Assembly: GCA_001986395.2 (NCBI GenBank)
Contig: MQVO02000031.1
Coordinates: 124,001-188,000, forward strand
Reading direction: 5' to 3'
Length of the DNA stretch: 64,000 nucleotides
Source: Irpex lacteus
Taxonomy: Eukaryota > Basidiomycota > Agaricomycetes > Polyporales > Irpicaceae
The notes under the pieces were generated by a model. The model worked only from the letters and a program-made list of their open reading frames with translations, ran no database searches and was not told the DNA's origin. Positions 11,531 through 23,370 of this stretch are shown here, in pieces. Made by a program: the position numbers and the translations under genes. Position 1 is the first letter of the stretch. Each line of letters begins with the position of its first letter.

Positions 11531-13530
11531 GCCTCATCGACTTCACTTCGCATCTATTAGACCAAACTATACATCTAGCCATGGCTTTTGTCGAGGATTC
11601 AAGGGCACCGAGAGAGGTCGAGGTACACTACTAGATAGCGGTCAGACGGCATTTACGCAGCGGAGTCCCCAAGCTTGGGCAACACCTCGCGTGAGTGGTA
11701 GCATAACGGGGGCGTCCCGGTAGCCATGAGGCCTTGGAGACAGTTTCTAGGAGTAATATCGGAGTGAACTGTACGGTGGATTAGCTGTACTAGTAGCTTT
11801 GGAGAAGGCGAGGTGTCGAGCTGACGTCAGAAGAACGGTCGATCGACGATCGACTCATCGGTGGTCACGGCACTCACTCTTCCTCATAGCAGATGCATAG
11901 CAGACTCGTCGATTCTGCGTAGGTAGGTCGTGGTCGATGGAGGTCGTGGTGGTGGTCGATGAGAGAGGACGTCGGACTCCGGACCGAGCGTTCACTGGCA
12001 TCCATCAGCGCCCTTCTGTGTTCACCACCATCGACCACTTTTGCTCACTACAGTCGACTGCACCTACAGTACTCCTGCGAGCTTCATTCTGGTGTCTGCC
12101 ATGGGCCGAGTCCATCGAATTCGCAGAGCTATGCATCTCCAACGCGCGTGAGCTGATGGTGAGCTCAAGATCGTCGTACGTCCATCTCTTCCTCCGAGTG
12201 AGAATTCGTCCCGAGCACTGACATCGACCGAAGACCGTTATGCGCAGCTGGGCTGTTTCCCTGAGAGGCGAACTCGAATATACAGGACGTGTTTGTGCTT
12301 GTGGCCCATGTGCCAAGCCGAGAAAGCTCGAAAGCTTCTCGACACACCACGCTCTTTCGCCCACTGGTCGCCTCATTCACCACACTCACCACAACTAGGG
12401 CTCGTCCTCATCTCCTCCTTGCACGTCGAATTCATGACACAGATTGAAAGCACACGACGCAGAGGATGTATGCGAAGATTGATGACGTACAACACCCAAT
12501 GTAATAGTATGGTACGTTCATCGTATTAACAGCACTCGACGTCGTTGCCTACCTCAGTGATCATCGCATCCTGCGTTATCATAGTCGACCGTCCATATCA
12601 AACCTCGACAACTAGAAACCATGCATGTAGCACATGCCTCGCACGTTTCACCCTCGACGTGTCGACTAGTCTGTGCGTCGTGTTGCGCTTACTCGTTCAA
12701 GCACACAACCGTGACCGTCACACAACTTCGCAACGCGTAGGCCGCCGCGTGAAACTGTACTCCACGCTGCAAGCTATTGACGAGGAAGAACTTGAATGCC
12801 AGGGAAGGAAGTTTAGATGCTGGGGACTGCCGCGGAAGCGAGGTTCAAGTTGACACCTCTGAGACTTGAAGGTTGCAGCTCGTGTGGGACGTCAGCGTCA
12901 TAAAAAGCAGACATGACGGCGGGTGCGTGGTACTCTGCTCAGTGGCTGAGGCATCCAGCGAAGAACTGACAACTGACAGTATTAAATTACGGTCACTGTA
13001 GGTTCTCATAGGGTGGAACGCGGCAAACGCGTATCTCTACGTTCTCATAGTAGGGAGGGATACAGGTAACAGGACAACACGAGTGTTACAAGATAATCTT
13101 GGTACGTTTTCCATTCTGCTAACGTTCCAGTGGACCCTTTTCATCTTCGTAAAGCGGGCCGTTTAGCTGCTCGCAACTCACGTCGCAAGTTTGATAGCGC
13201 GTGCGCCGCTCGCTACGCTTTGCGCAAGTTGAACTGGGTCCATTGATATCCAAGAACCAAGATATATAAGACTGTACGGCTGTCGCGCGGTTTTGAGTTC
13301 GTCGACTCGTCTTGGCCAGTCCCTGGATCGTCGAACGCGGCGACGCGTCTCACCCCCTCTACCATTGTTTTCTCAAAGCGGCCGCCGCAACACAAGTCGC
13401 AACGATAATTCCTATGCCGCTGTATAATTTGAACGTAGTCTGTAGATGTGACGAGCCAATGTCAGTGTCTCAGATCAACTAGGACAGCCGAGCTGCTCGC
13501 TCGCGCGGCGCATAGGTGTGTTGACTCAAA
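11531..13530. repeat. Duplicated block downstream of DUF6535 gene B (block P)
   Basis: From about 11930 the sequence closely matches 55540-57180 and, with more divergence, 33500-35000. Landmarks are GTGGTGGTCGATGAGAGAGG, ACCGAGCGTTCACTGGCATC (or ACCGAGCGTCCATTGGTATT) and, in two copies, CGCAACGCGTAGGCCGCCGC. The small plus-strand frames are not conserved across copies, so I treat the block as non-coding or decayed. 11531-11930 shows nothing else. Confidence 0.55.
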
Positions 13531-13774
13531 CTCGGTAAGGTATCTCGCAGCTGATACATATGTGCAGCTCTGGGCTGATTGACATGTAATCTATGTAGGC
13601 TTAGCTCAGTCAATGAATGCATGAATAACTCTATAGATAATCTGCATCCTCTCTTCCTGGCCTAGTCAGATACAAGTACAAAGGTGAAACAGAACACGGA
13701 ATCAGATATTGGGTAACCGAAGCAGTCTGTCTTTCAGAACACTTTCAGAACATGGGTCTTGACACTCATGACCT
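13531..13774. repeat. Conserved 3' flank of DUF6535 gene B
   Basis: Matches the 3' flanks of genes A, C and D (CTCGGTAAGG through ATAACTCTATAGATAAT to the stop codon region). It probably covers the 3' UTR. Confidence 0.6.
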
Positions 13775-16700
13775 CTACTCCACAGATTCCACTGCCGGCA
13801 CTGCTGCCTGTTCCTCATTGTCTCTGGCAACCTCCACATCTGTGAGAGCACTGCCCTCCCCATTCTCAGTAGTAGGTCTGTAAGTCAAATTCAGTCCTCG
13901 ACGGTTTGGAATATCTTTGTCATGGTGAGTGGCTTACCCTTGACCAGATTCTGAGTCCTCTCCCATTTGTATGTTGTCATGACCCAATGTTGCAGGTGCA
14001 TCACTTGCAGCAGTCTCGTTGGCATTTGCCTCTTCATTTGGGGCCTGTGGGTGATATTAGAAGGTGTGAGTGGTATGTTAAAATGATTCCACACTTACAT
14101 CTGAGATCTTATCCTTAGTGTCAGCAAGTACACTTGTAGCTACATCATGGCTACTGCTGACACTTGGTGCAGCCCCATGATTAATCAGTGCCTCTGCGAA
14201 GTCTGCATGTGTATCCTGTGAAGGATGAGTTAGCTCAGTGAAATTAAGAGACAAATAAATGCAAATTGTACCTCTGTTCCTGTGACCCCTTCAAGTCCCA
14301 CACTCCTGTCGTCTCCAACTGCCAACCCCACCAACCCTTCTCTGGTATCATAAATCTCCATAGTCTTGTCATTTGCAGAGTCCTCTTGATCACAGCCACC
14401 AACTCCAGTGCTCAGTACTGAGATGTCTTTCCCCTTGTCATCAGATTCAAGTTCAACTAGAGCCCCCAAGTTCTTGCTCCCTTGTCTTCTTTCCTCTAGT
14501 TCTCGGAGACGATACAGCTTGTCACCATGTTGTCTAATAATAAGCTTGCCAAGAGTTTCCACAAGGTCATCTGGGAAGATAGAGCTATCTATCTGAGAAT
14601 ATTCTTTCCAAGTCTCATAACTCCAAACTCCCGAGCCTCCTTCATAAGTCATGAGATCAAGACAAGCCTTGACTAGCCTTGTAGCATCACTGGCTTGCTG
14701 CTGATCTTCATGACCTTCTATAGGAGGTGTAGTTTCTTCTCTGCTCCGTTCAGTGACTTGACTAGAAGACAGCGACTTGATTTCAGAGATGATAGGAGCA
14801 AATAGTTCTCTGCACTTCTCTACTCCTGCCGTCTTTGCTTGAAGAAGAAGCAGGAGATAGATTATGTGGTAGCAGAGTTTGAGAGATTGAGTCAAATCTT
14901 GTGAACAATTTGAGAGCTGTTCTGTGATGACTAAGAATAGAAGGTTCAAGTCATGGGATTCCAGTGGTTCTGAAAAGAGTAAATTAGAGACAGATTACGA
15001 TTCCTGAGTGTAACGAAGTAGAATCGTCTCAATACGATGTGCTGCATTTACGGCGCTTGTAAGTGACGGATTTCGTTGCCAAACCGTGGGAGTTCTGCTT
15101 GTTATCCTTGTTACTACAGTAATACTTGTGTAACAACAACTGTATTTTGTGAATTGTGAAGTCAAATCTTGCTCATTTCACAAGTTTAGTACACCAAATT
15201 GTAGCTATCGAGAAGACCTTTCAGATGATAATATAATCCTGAACTAATATGGTCTGTAAGAAAAGATATGGGCTGGATGGCTTTGGATGAGGACTTGAGA
15301 TTCAAACTCAGCTAAACTCAGACCAAAGCGCCCAAGTGCGCAAGCAACTTGCACCAGCTGCTTCAGAAGGTTGCGGGTTCAATTCCCCCTTGGGTCACAT
15401 TTTATAACTTGCTCATTTCTGACCATGTGACATTCAAAAAATGCCACAAATTGCGTAAAATAATCACTGAACGTGTTTGTATATTTCTACGACTCAAAAT
15501 TACATTCATACATGTTGATCTACAGCATACCATTAGTGGACAACCAAATCATATCCAATCTCAATGTCACTGGTTCTATATCCTATGTTCAGTAGTAATA
15601 AAATGATTAATGTATTTACAGATTATATTATCATTTTATCATGTTTTTTGTACTATGTTGTGATAGAGTTTTAGCAAGATAAAAAAGTGGCACCGAGGGG
15701 ATTGGAACTTGCAGCCTTCTGAGCTGAGGAGGTACATAATCAAGTTTAGCTAAAAAGAGCCAAAACTGCGGAAGCAAAATATTTGACCTCCATTATTGGC
15801 TAATATCATACTAGTAAGCAGATCACAACCCAAAAATGGTAGGTACATGGGCTCCTATTTTATTAAAAGCCTGAAAAGTGGCCACATCAATGTTTCCAGC
15901 CCATCAAATGGCTAACAGACACCTGCTTCCGCTTCAGATTGCCTAAAAGGGTAATGATGTGAGCTCACCGCCTTTCTGGGCGCTTGGGCGCTTATTTTGT
16001 CGTTTTACTCCTTTGGAATGATGTCACATGACACAAACATATGCTGCTGTCATAAAGAAAAAATATGTTTTCTGGACCGGATTTTGCCCAGGATTCTGAA
16101 TCTAATCTCAGAATTTCGATAGCTGCACTGGTTCAGAAGATATTTGAGCAATATTGAATATATTTCGCATTTTTGAATTTTCCCATGGTTTAATCCACTT
16201 GATATAAGGGTAGCAGTAGTGATACGGGTTAAGAACTTTAGCATCATGATTCTAGCATATATGGCCTGTCTCTATGTCAGTGATTATATGCTGATTTTTG
16301 CGCATTTTTCTGACTCAAAATGAGCTTGCAGCAAAATTATGATGAAAAATACATTAGAAGCCCTATATCTTGTACCAATTATCTAAGCACTATTACGAGG
16401 AGTTCAGAACTAGCGCCGTTTTGTGGGCGCTTGCTCTGAACTCCTCGTAATAGTGCTTACATGAGCACAAAAGACTGTATCTATGGAGTAAAATGAAAGT
16501 TTGAACATTCCTTTGCAAGTTTGCAGTATCATGCAGCTTGAACATGACATAATAACAACATGTGTGATGCCATCAAAACATAACCCAATTAAGTAGTAGC
16601 TATAGACTTTTTTTTCAATAAAATCCAAATAACCACTGTATTATGAAAATAACGGTTTTCGCCTCTCAAATAAGTCACAGACATACTGTGCTTTGTCTAT

Positions 16701-19565
16701 GATTATTAAAAAGGGTAACTGTACATACTCACTGTCTTTTGAAGTATATGGGTGCTTATCTTCACTGTTTACTGCTTTAGAATGGTATCATATATCAGAA
16801 ACATATGTGAATGTCAAAAAACATATGATATGTTTTTTGGCCAGATTTTGCTCAGAGTTATGAAAATGGACTCAGAATCTTTGTAACTGAAGTCAGTCAT
16901 GATGGATTTGACATTTCATTCTTTTCTTTACATAGATCGCCATGAAATATAATATAATGCTAATGAGTTTCAAATTCTGTTTCATTCGCAATCTTGCCTT
17001 TCTCCCACTTCTTACCTGAGTTTGTTTTCTTTTACCTTTGCCCTTCATATGTTTCTTCCTTATTTCACCTCCACATACTTCTTTCTTTCTACTCGAGTGA
17101 TCTTTTCAACGTGCTTGACTATAATTATTGTCTTTCACCAACCAAAGAAGCACCCCTTTGCATTCTTGATTTATCCAATCATGTTGAAGCTTTCTTCTTT
17201 ATGTTTTGCTTGCTTGCATTGTCATGTTGGTCCAGTAGCTTGGTCCAGCTCTCCCTAGGTTTGATGTCAGTTTAAGGCCTCTTCTATTATATTCATTGAT
17301 TATGGTGTGTCAACTTTGATAGAGCATCCAGAAATCAGGAATCGTTACTTGCCACTTGATGGCCTTACTCCCCCAAGTAAAATTGATTGATAAGTCTAGA
17401 AAGCTTACCAGGAAGATGGTACTTCCATTGTATTACACAATATATTAAGTCCTTGTCATATTCCTTTTCCAAAGCATTATCTGCAGACATCCAGCAAGTG
17501 ATCACCATATTTGCAGTCAGCTTGCTCTTCATAGCAAAGGCAATCAGCTGTTGGAAATCCCGTTTAACATCTTGAGATTGACTCCTTGAAGTATGAGCTC
17601 TAATCAAGCGTGAACTGCAGGCAAGAACATCTCTCAGCCTATCTTGTGAGTGCTGATATTGGAGGGTGAGATGTTCAGGTGCAGCTGTGGCCACTGTGCA
17701 TAGATATTGCACACATGCATCTTGAAACTCTTGTGGTGCATCTTCAGGCCAGGTCCATGAGTTCCAATCAAAGTCTTCATCAGGTCTTTGCTGCAGTTTG
17801 GCAAGCTCTGACTGAATAGCTCCAAAGAACCAAGTGCCATCTGTCAAAGTGGATTTTGGCTTTGTGAACTTCCAGATCCTAGTCAAAGCACTAAGCATTG
17901 CCGTCCCATTTTTCCAAAGATTCTTTCTGCCATTGGAAGTTGTGAGCAATAGAACATCCTGAATTATGGCACTGGCCACTCTTTCCTCAAAACAGCTTCT
18001 GATAGATGACAGGGTGTCAGAGGAAAGCTTAGCATCCTGGTCAGAAGCAAAGATAGATAGCACAAGAGTCAATCCATATATTGAGGTGAACTTCTGCTGT
18101 TCTGCACCACTTCTGGCAGCGAAATCAGATCTGTGATATAAGATATAGTGTTCTATACCACTGGCATGATCTGCAATAATATTTGACACAGCAGCTCGTG
18201 CCTGAGGCCTCAGAGAGTCCAGAGGCACAAAGCCATCAAACGGCCACTCAGGCAAAAACTGCTCAGCTGCAGGAAGAGTTGGCAGTCGGTGGGAAAGGAC
18301 TTCAAGAGTAAATGTGACTATATCCTTGTAAGGCGGTTTGGGGTGGATGTACTGCAGAGCCTCTCTGAAGGTTGTCTCCAGCATGTCATCATTGGCTTGG
18401 ATGGCATCAACCGATTTGAGGATCTCAACATCAAATGAGACATCCTTGACCAGCTGCTCCTCACTGGGAAGCTTTCGCAGCCTCTCCAGGCTGCTGTTGT
18501 ACAGCTTAGCCATGTAGACATGCCATTGCTTAAGAGACAATGTTGGCAATGCACTGAGCATGAGTACCCTGATATGGTGGAAACCCTTCAGGACAGCATT
18601 TGTAATTTGGGAGGGCAAAGATGAAGCACAACCAACTATTGCTTGCACAACTGAGGATAGGATAGACCAATAAATCAAGTGAAGAGTTGTGGGCATATTC
18701 ACAGATGGCAGCTTCAAGGCAAGGGAGCACAGCTTATGATGAAGATGTGCTATGCCAGTCTTGAGAAGAGTGGTACGATAGGGGCAGCGGGGAAGGAAGA
18801 TGGGAAGAGCAGTAGCTCCAAAAAAGAACAGCGCCCAGCCAACAACAAGTGGGAGGGTGGTATGCCCTACACTCTCATGGACAGAAGCTGTGAAGTAGCA
18901 GAGGCCAACAAAGAAGAGGCCAAGCGAGAGTTGGAGAAGGAGAGGAAGACATGCCACAATCTCATACACCATCCATGCTCGAAGCTGAGGCTCACGGAAG
19001 TGGCGGATGCGGAGACGAGCCTGAGGGGAGGGCACATTGACAGCAAGGAACTCCCGCAGCCACTGCTTCACCAACATCCCAAAGGAGGCGGTCATGAGAC
19101 TGAGGATGAGACTAGAGAACCAAAGAACATTGACTCTGATGTCCTCGGGAGAGGCTTGGAAAGGAGGAGGCATAGGAGGGGAAATGGTAGTAGCAATCAG
19201 CTTGCCATCTGTGAAGTTGTAGCTCATGGTTTGGTTACCAATGCGCTCAAGCTGATAGGCCATCATGGCAGTGGGGGAGGGTTGGAGGTTGGGATAGGCA
19301 GCAACCAGGAAAGCGGAGAGGACAGCAGAGAACAGACCAGCCTGGAGGCACAAGAGATCAGCGAAACGAATGCAGCATGAGGTGGAGGTGTACTCACAAA
19401 GACCAGGAGGGTATCCACGTCATCCTTGCAGCTTTGGACCTTTTCTTCGTCAAACTCGCGGACATCCTTCGACATGGCAGCCCATCCGGTGGACTGGCCT
19501 GGGTAGGACATGACCCTCACATCACGGACAGCCTCCGCGCCGGGAGGGGTCTGATCTGAGGACAT
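13775..19565 (-). CDS. DUF6535 domain membrane protein, paralog B (intact, with a transposon in intron 2)
   Basis: Exons 19398-19565, 17409-19341, 14272-14969, 14099-14215, 13938-14044 and 13775-13877 join in frame to 1041 aa. The four-helix DUF6535-type region and the first exon are almost identical to paralog A. The central variable cassette is the short type shared with D (about 40 codons shorter than in A). Intron 2 is 2439 nt, against 49-57 nt in the paralogs, because a 2347-bp element lies inside it; the GTAAGC donor at 17408 and the TTTCAG acceptor at 14970 are intact. Whether such a long intron is spliced well cannot be judged here. The acidic C-terminal tail ends in ESVE as in A and C. 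Function unknown. Confidence 0.8.
15329..15405 (+). repeat. tRNA-like 3' half (SINE-like), with an inverted partner at 15683-15730
   Basis: GGTTGCGGGTTCAATTCCCC resembles a tRNA T-arm / RNA polymerase III B box, and the ends GACCAAA and TTGGGTC could pair as an acceptor stem with one mismatch. A related sequence lies in inverted orientation at 15683-15730 (minus strand GGCTGCAAGTTCCAATCCCC). No good anticodon arm forms, so this is not called as a functional tRNA gene. Confidence 0.35.
15840..16290 (+). repeat. Diverged copy of the fold-back element arm
   Basis: Aligns along its length with about 45265-45710 (left arm of the fold-back element), from GGGCTCCTATTTTATTAAAA through GGGCGCTTATTTTGTCGTTT to ATATGGCCTGT. 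Differences are substitutions and small indels. A weaker second copy in the same orientation lies at about 16740-16900. Confidence 0.7.
16384..16459. repeat. Hairpin with 34-bp arms and 8-nt loop
   Basis: Left arm 16384-16417 (TAAGCACTATTACGAGGAGT...) is the reverse complement of 16426-16459 at 32 of 34 positions. It lies inside the intron element of gene B and could be a relic of a nested inverted-repeat insertion. Confidence 0.8.
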
Positions 19566-19850
19566 CCTCGGCTCTCAAGAACAAATATGCAATCGGCTCA
19601 GTGCGTAGAATCGGCTCACGCGTGCACAGTCGGCTCAGTAGCACGCAGTCGGCTCAGGCACAAAGTCGGCTCACAAGTGCACAGTCGGCTCACGTGAAAA
19701 GTCGGCACAAGGGAAGAGCGGCTCTAGGGTAAGGATCCAGGTATCGGCTCTACGTCCAAGGTCCACGGCGTCGGCTCTAATCCACGAACGAACACGCCGC
19801 TCTGTCGGCTCTACAGCGAGGAACGCAACCTTCGGCTCAGGCGGGCACGG
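19566..19850 (-). promoter_or_regulatory. GAGCCGA motif array upstream of DUF6535 gene B
   Basis: About a dozen CGGCTC copies on the plus strand at 15-25 bp intervals, starting beside the ATG. The array is shorter than that of gene A, with partly shared spacers (for example CGCGTGCACAGT, also upstream of D). Confidence 0.55.
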
Positions 19851-22800
19851 GAACTCAACTCCTACGGACTCTGCTCCAGGGGAAGGGAAAGCGCAGTTCA
19901 CGCTCGCGAGGGGGACTGCAGAAAGTGTCAGCAAGTCATCGCGCGTCCACTAACACTCGAGGGCACTCACCAGACGGTCAGCGTTAACAATCGCTAGAGG
20001 CCGTGCGAAGATAGACGACGGCACGGCGGGTAACGAACTCTCGAGGTGTAAACAATGGTGCGCGACGGGTTGATCAATGTGTAAGGCTTGCTGGCGAGGG
20101 CAATGGGTAGTTCGTCGAGTTGGGGATGGTGGTGGTTGCGGTTGAAGAGACGGTGGGAGACGACCTGCCACACCTATGCCGCATGCCTGTCATTTCCAGG
20201 TTTCGGCGCTTATGGTCAGTCCACATCGGCCCGCTGCCTCATTGAAGAACTGTGCGGCGGGCTGTTCGTCACCTCAAGGTGCCTGGACGCTGCATATTGC
20301 GATAGAGGCCGTATATGGTCTCACAGTAGGCACAGAATGAGGTCGACTGTCAAGCAAGCCGGAGTACTATTGCGGATTCGATTTGAAACTCTGCAGCATC
20401 ACGCAACATAACACAAGACGACTAACGTCGTCCGATGACCCAAGTCTGGAACACCTTCGTATTCATTCACACCGTTCCTGCAGACAAGCGGTTGATAAAA
20501 TAGAAATATCGAGTTGCACAGATAACACCGCATCGCGTGGACTCAAGGCAGATAGCGAGAAGTCAGAGGCACCAGCGATCCACGACATCGTGAATACCCG
20601 AGTCGTGTGTGAACCCTTGTATTGCGTTCGATACGTGTCTGTGTTGGTGTTCATGAATCTAGGAGCCTGAGCCAAGCCATCCCACTCGAAACGCTGAGGG
20701 TCCGAGCCCTATGTGCCTACGTCCCTTCCCGGGAGAGAATTCAGGGCCTATATCGGGTTCCTTGGAACGTATTCTTCCCGTAGATTCAGAAGGCTAGGCT
20801 AGGAGGGGAGACAAGACGTATGGACATATCACGCGTGCCCGTATGCGAACTTGGTACCAGACGACGATAGGCTTTATGACCAGGCCGCACTACGGCACAG
20901 TACGCATAACATCGCGCGTCGGAGAAGTCGAAGCTGCCCAACACTGTTTGATCGTGGGTCGAAGCTCAACGCAAAGCTTTGTCGGATGAGTACTGGAACT
21001 CGCAGTGGGTTCCTCATGAGAACAGGTCACAAGAAGGATCGTCGAGGTTTGATCAGAGGCTGTATGCGTCGCGAACGTAGTGGTTCTCCTCTGATGCTGT
21101 CGGGTTGGTAAGGTGGGAACGCCCCTGCTTAGGAAGATCACGAACGTGAGCGACAACATCATACCTGTGACGAATCAAACTCACTTACTGGGTCCAGTCT
21201 CCGAGAAATACCCAAGGCCAGCGATATACATCGTCGACGTCACTAAGTAGACGAATCCCCAGATACTAGCAGCTGCCTGAAAAACCACTGAGCGATGGCA
21301 ACGATGATTGCAGCGTGCATTAGCCACCGAGTGTAGGGACCCCGACGCCTCGCAACCTACGGCGGGCAGCAGCAAAGACGTCGTGGTCGTCTACGCCGTC
21401 TCTGTGTAGCCGATTCAGAGCAGGTGAAGTAACCAGACCTGTTTGGGTACAGATCGACGTAGCTTTCTGGCACAGTAAATGTTAGCGGAGGACGGGATGC
21501 CATGATTTACATACTACTCACCGAAGCGAGATACCAAGCTCGTCTCCACCCCTCTCATCGATGCTCTCCGCTTCGCCCAGTGAGACGTCACGTACGCCGA
21601 CAACTCACGCGAAGCTGACTTTCCTGCTGCGGCATGACCAGAGTGATCGGATTGGGCGCTCCGACACCATAGCGATCCAGCAGACCCTCCGTGAAGATGC
21701 AAGACTGACTCGTATAAGAAGCTCTTCTCCAAGGACGTGCGTATCGTGTATAAGCGGAATACATCCCCGTGGCGAAACGTGAATCGAACGAGGACATCTC
21801 CAAGAGGGGGAAAGTTGTGTGGCCGAGCTTGATGGCTGTTCAGCGTCCCGAGATTCTGTGCGATTCATGCGAGGCTGCCCCCATCCAAACATCGAACGAC
21901 TTGTATGCTGTATTACGTGGAGTAGTTCATTGCCGATGAACGCCACGGAATGGGACAAGGGACTGGCAGCTAAGTCAGGCAGGCATGTGGCGACACGGTG
22001 TATCAACTACTCACCGGACGTGTGTATAAACATCTCATTTCACACTGCGAACCGTCCACGCCCTCCACTCCACGCTCCAGGAACGACGGATGTTATCCTT
22101 AGGAACGACTCCAAAGATGCCCCGTCGGGATGGAAGAGATCTGCCGTAATAGATGATGGGGTATAGATGGCGGGAACGAGGACACGATGCGTGGCAGGGA
22201 GCCGATTGATTGAGCGGTAGGTGCTAGGGATGAGGCCGATGAGGCCACGCAGAGCAAGGGGTTGGGAGAGAGGAGGACACGAGACAGGCGTATTGAAGAA
22301 GATCACTGAGTTGATTACGTTTTCGTCGCCTCATGCATGGCGAGGACAAGGTTCGAAGCAGCGAGAATTTGAAGACAATCATCGTGGAGGGATGCGAGGG
22401 AATGAACGGAGCGGATGGTTGATGCAGTTATTAGCGGGAGGGGACTTCTCATATGCCCTGGAGAGACGGTGAGGTTCGAGGAAGGTATCAACATCGACGC
22501 GTCACGTACTCTTGGTCTCCTCAACGACTCCACCTCCCTCCGAACGATGCGATATATCCGCCAGCATCCCTAGCCGTAGCTCACACCTTCAAGCCCCACG
22601 GCACCTGAGAACGGTGTCAGAGCTAGGATACCGACGGCGTGAAGTAGGTCTGGACGGAACGTCATGATTTGTGCCGAACGAAAGACTTACCGGAAGTATA
22701 ACTGCGTGTGATACCATCTCGTCCTCCGACTCTCGAGTCTGAGGACGAGCATCTGCTGGGCACATCAATGAGATCGTGAGGTGGTCTCTAGTTGGCAAAC
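19851..22800. repeat. Duplicated upstream block of gene B, nearly identical to that of gene D
   Basis: Corresponds to 61101-64000 at a nearly constant offset of about 41.27 kb and, with more change, to 39091-42200. By eye, 20200-20430 against 61470-61700 shows only a handful of differences. No long open frame spans it. Minus-strand GTGAGT donors are kept in the copies (for example after ACACACGTCCG near 22020, 41340 and 63275), suggesting a decayed multi-exon gene. Landmarks: TTATCCGCTT-type leucine-poor frames are absent; the most protein-like piece is RGLIGLIPSTYRSINRLP (22140-22270, minus), which is frameshifted in the other copies. Confidence 0.6.
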
Positions 22801-23214
22801 AGATCACGTACCTCGTCACAAACTCTCATGACTAGGCAGTACTTCGCCGTGTGTTTCCTTGAAAGGAGGCCAAGTCGTAGGTTGATGGACAGTTGGCTGT
22901 GGGTACTAAGAGTGGTTGACTGTCCTGCGTATGAGGATCGTTGGTGGTGAGTGTCGAGTCATGTATGTCGGGCCAACGAGAAGTGATTCTCGCGAGGAGG
23001 ATAAGCAGAGCACAAGTGGTGGTGGTTGCGGTGATAGAACATCGATATCGTGCGCCCACATGCATGAGCTCTGACATGACGTAATTGTCGCGGTAGTTGC
23101 CAGCATGGTCCCATACAATGCCTGAACGTCGTTTTATCGGTGAGTTGAACCTCGAGCTTCAAGAGCATTTAAATTTCACGGCAAAAATACAGATACTCTA
23201 CCTATAACATGTAG
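22801..23214. other. Duplicated stretch without a gene
   Basis: Resembles 42130-42560 (shared words GATCGTTGGTGG/AATCGGCGGTGA and GGTTGCGGTGATAGAACATC / GGCTGCGGTGATAGAGCATC). No supported gene. Confidence 0.4.
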
Positions 23215-23370
23215 TGACTACATGGCGGCAATCCGTAGTACATTAAACTGGGCTGTTTGACCTTGGTTCTCTCCGTGCGCAGACGGATCGTAGTCATCCA
23301 TGTCAAGCGAAGCGTTGTATACACGAAGGCTGCATACGGCCGGTGCCCTGTGGTCCCTGAGTGTTCGCAC
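23215..23370 (-). pseudogene. Leucine-rich fragment (LRR-like)
   Basis: A minus-strand frame reads VCSLRVYNASLDMDDYDPSA and, 16 residues later, FNVLRIAAM: two leucine-rich repeat-like strands. It stops shortly after. It belongs to the decayed gene material between DUF6535 units. Family assignment is an inference from leucine spacing. Confidence 0.3.

Larger units (their letters stand above)
14998..17344. mobile_element. 2.35-kb non-autonomous DNA element in intron 2 of DUF6535 gene B (Harbinger-like signature)
   Basis: Absent from the same intron in paralogs A, C and D. Boundaries: 10-bp inverted ends (CGATTCCTGA at 14998-15007, TCAGGAATCG at 17335-17344) flanked by TTA on both sides (14995-14997 and 17345-17347). 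A 3-bp TWA target duplication is typical of PIF/Harbinger elements. The interior is clearly more AT-rich than its surroundings and encodes no transposase. It contains a 34-bp-arm hairpin, two tRNA-like half elements and two diverged copies of a sequence also found in the fold-back element at 45-48 kb, so it may be a composite. The ends are short, so the class is tentative. Confidence 0.6.

Noticed and set aside
15329..15405. Functional tRNA gene
   Set aside because: A T-arm-like and partial acceptor-like pairing exist, but no proper anticodon stem-loop forms.
16994..17275. Hydrophobic 93-codon frame that looks like a small membrane protein
   Set aside because: It lies in AT-rich intronic transposon DNA; T-rich sequence gives Phe/Leu-rich frames by chance and no homolog is suggested.
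18679..19380. Long plus-strand frame opposite DUF6535 gene B, with relatives opposite A, C and D
   Set aside because: Antisense shadows of the conserved membrane-domain exon; they recur only because the coding strand is conserved.
22040..22306. Short protein gene encoding RGLIGLIPSTYRSINRLP
   Set aside because: The frame is broken or altered in the copies at 41.5 and 63.4 kb, so it is more likely a decayed exon than a gene.
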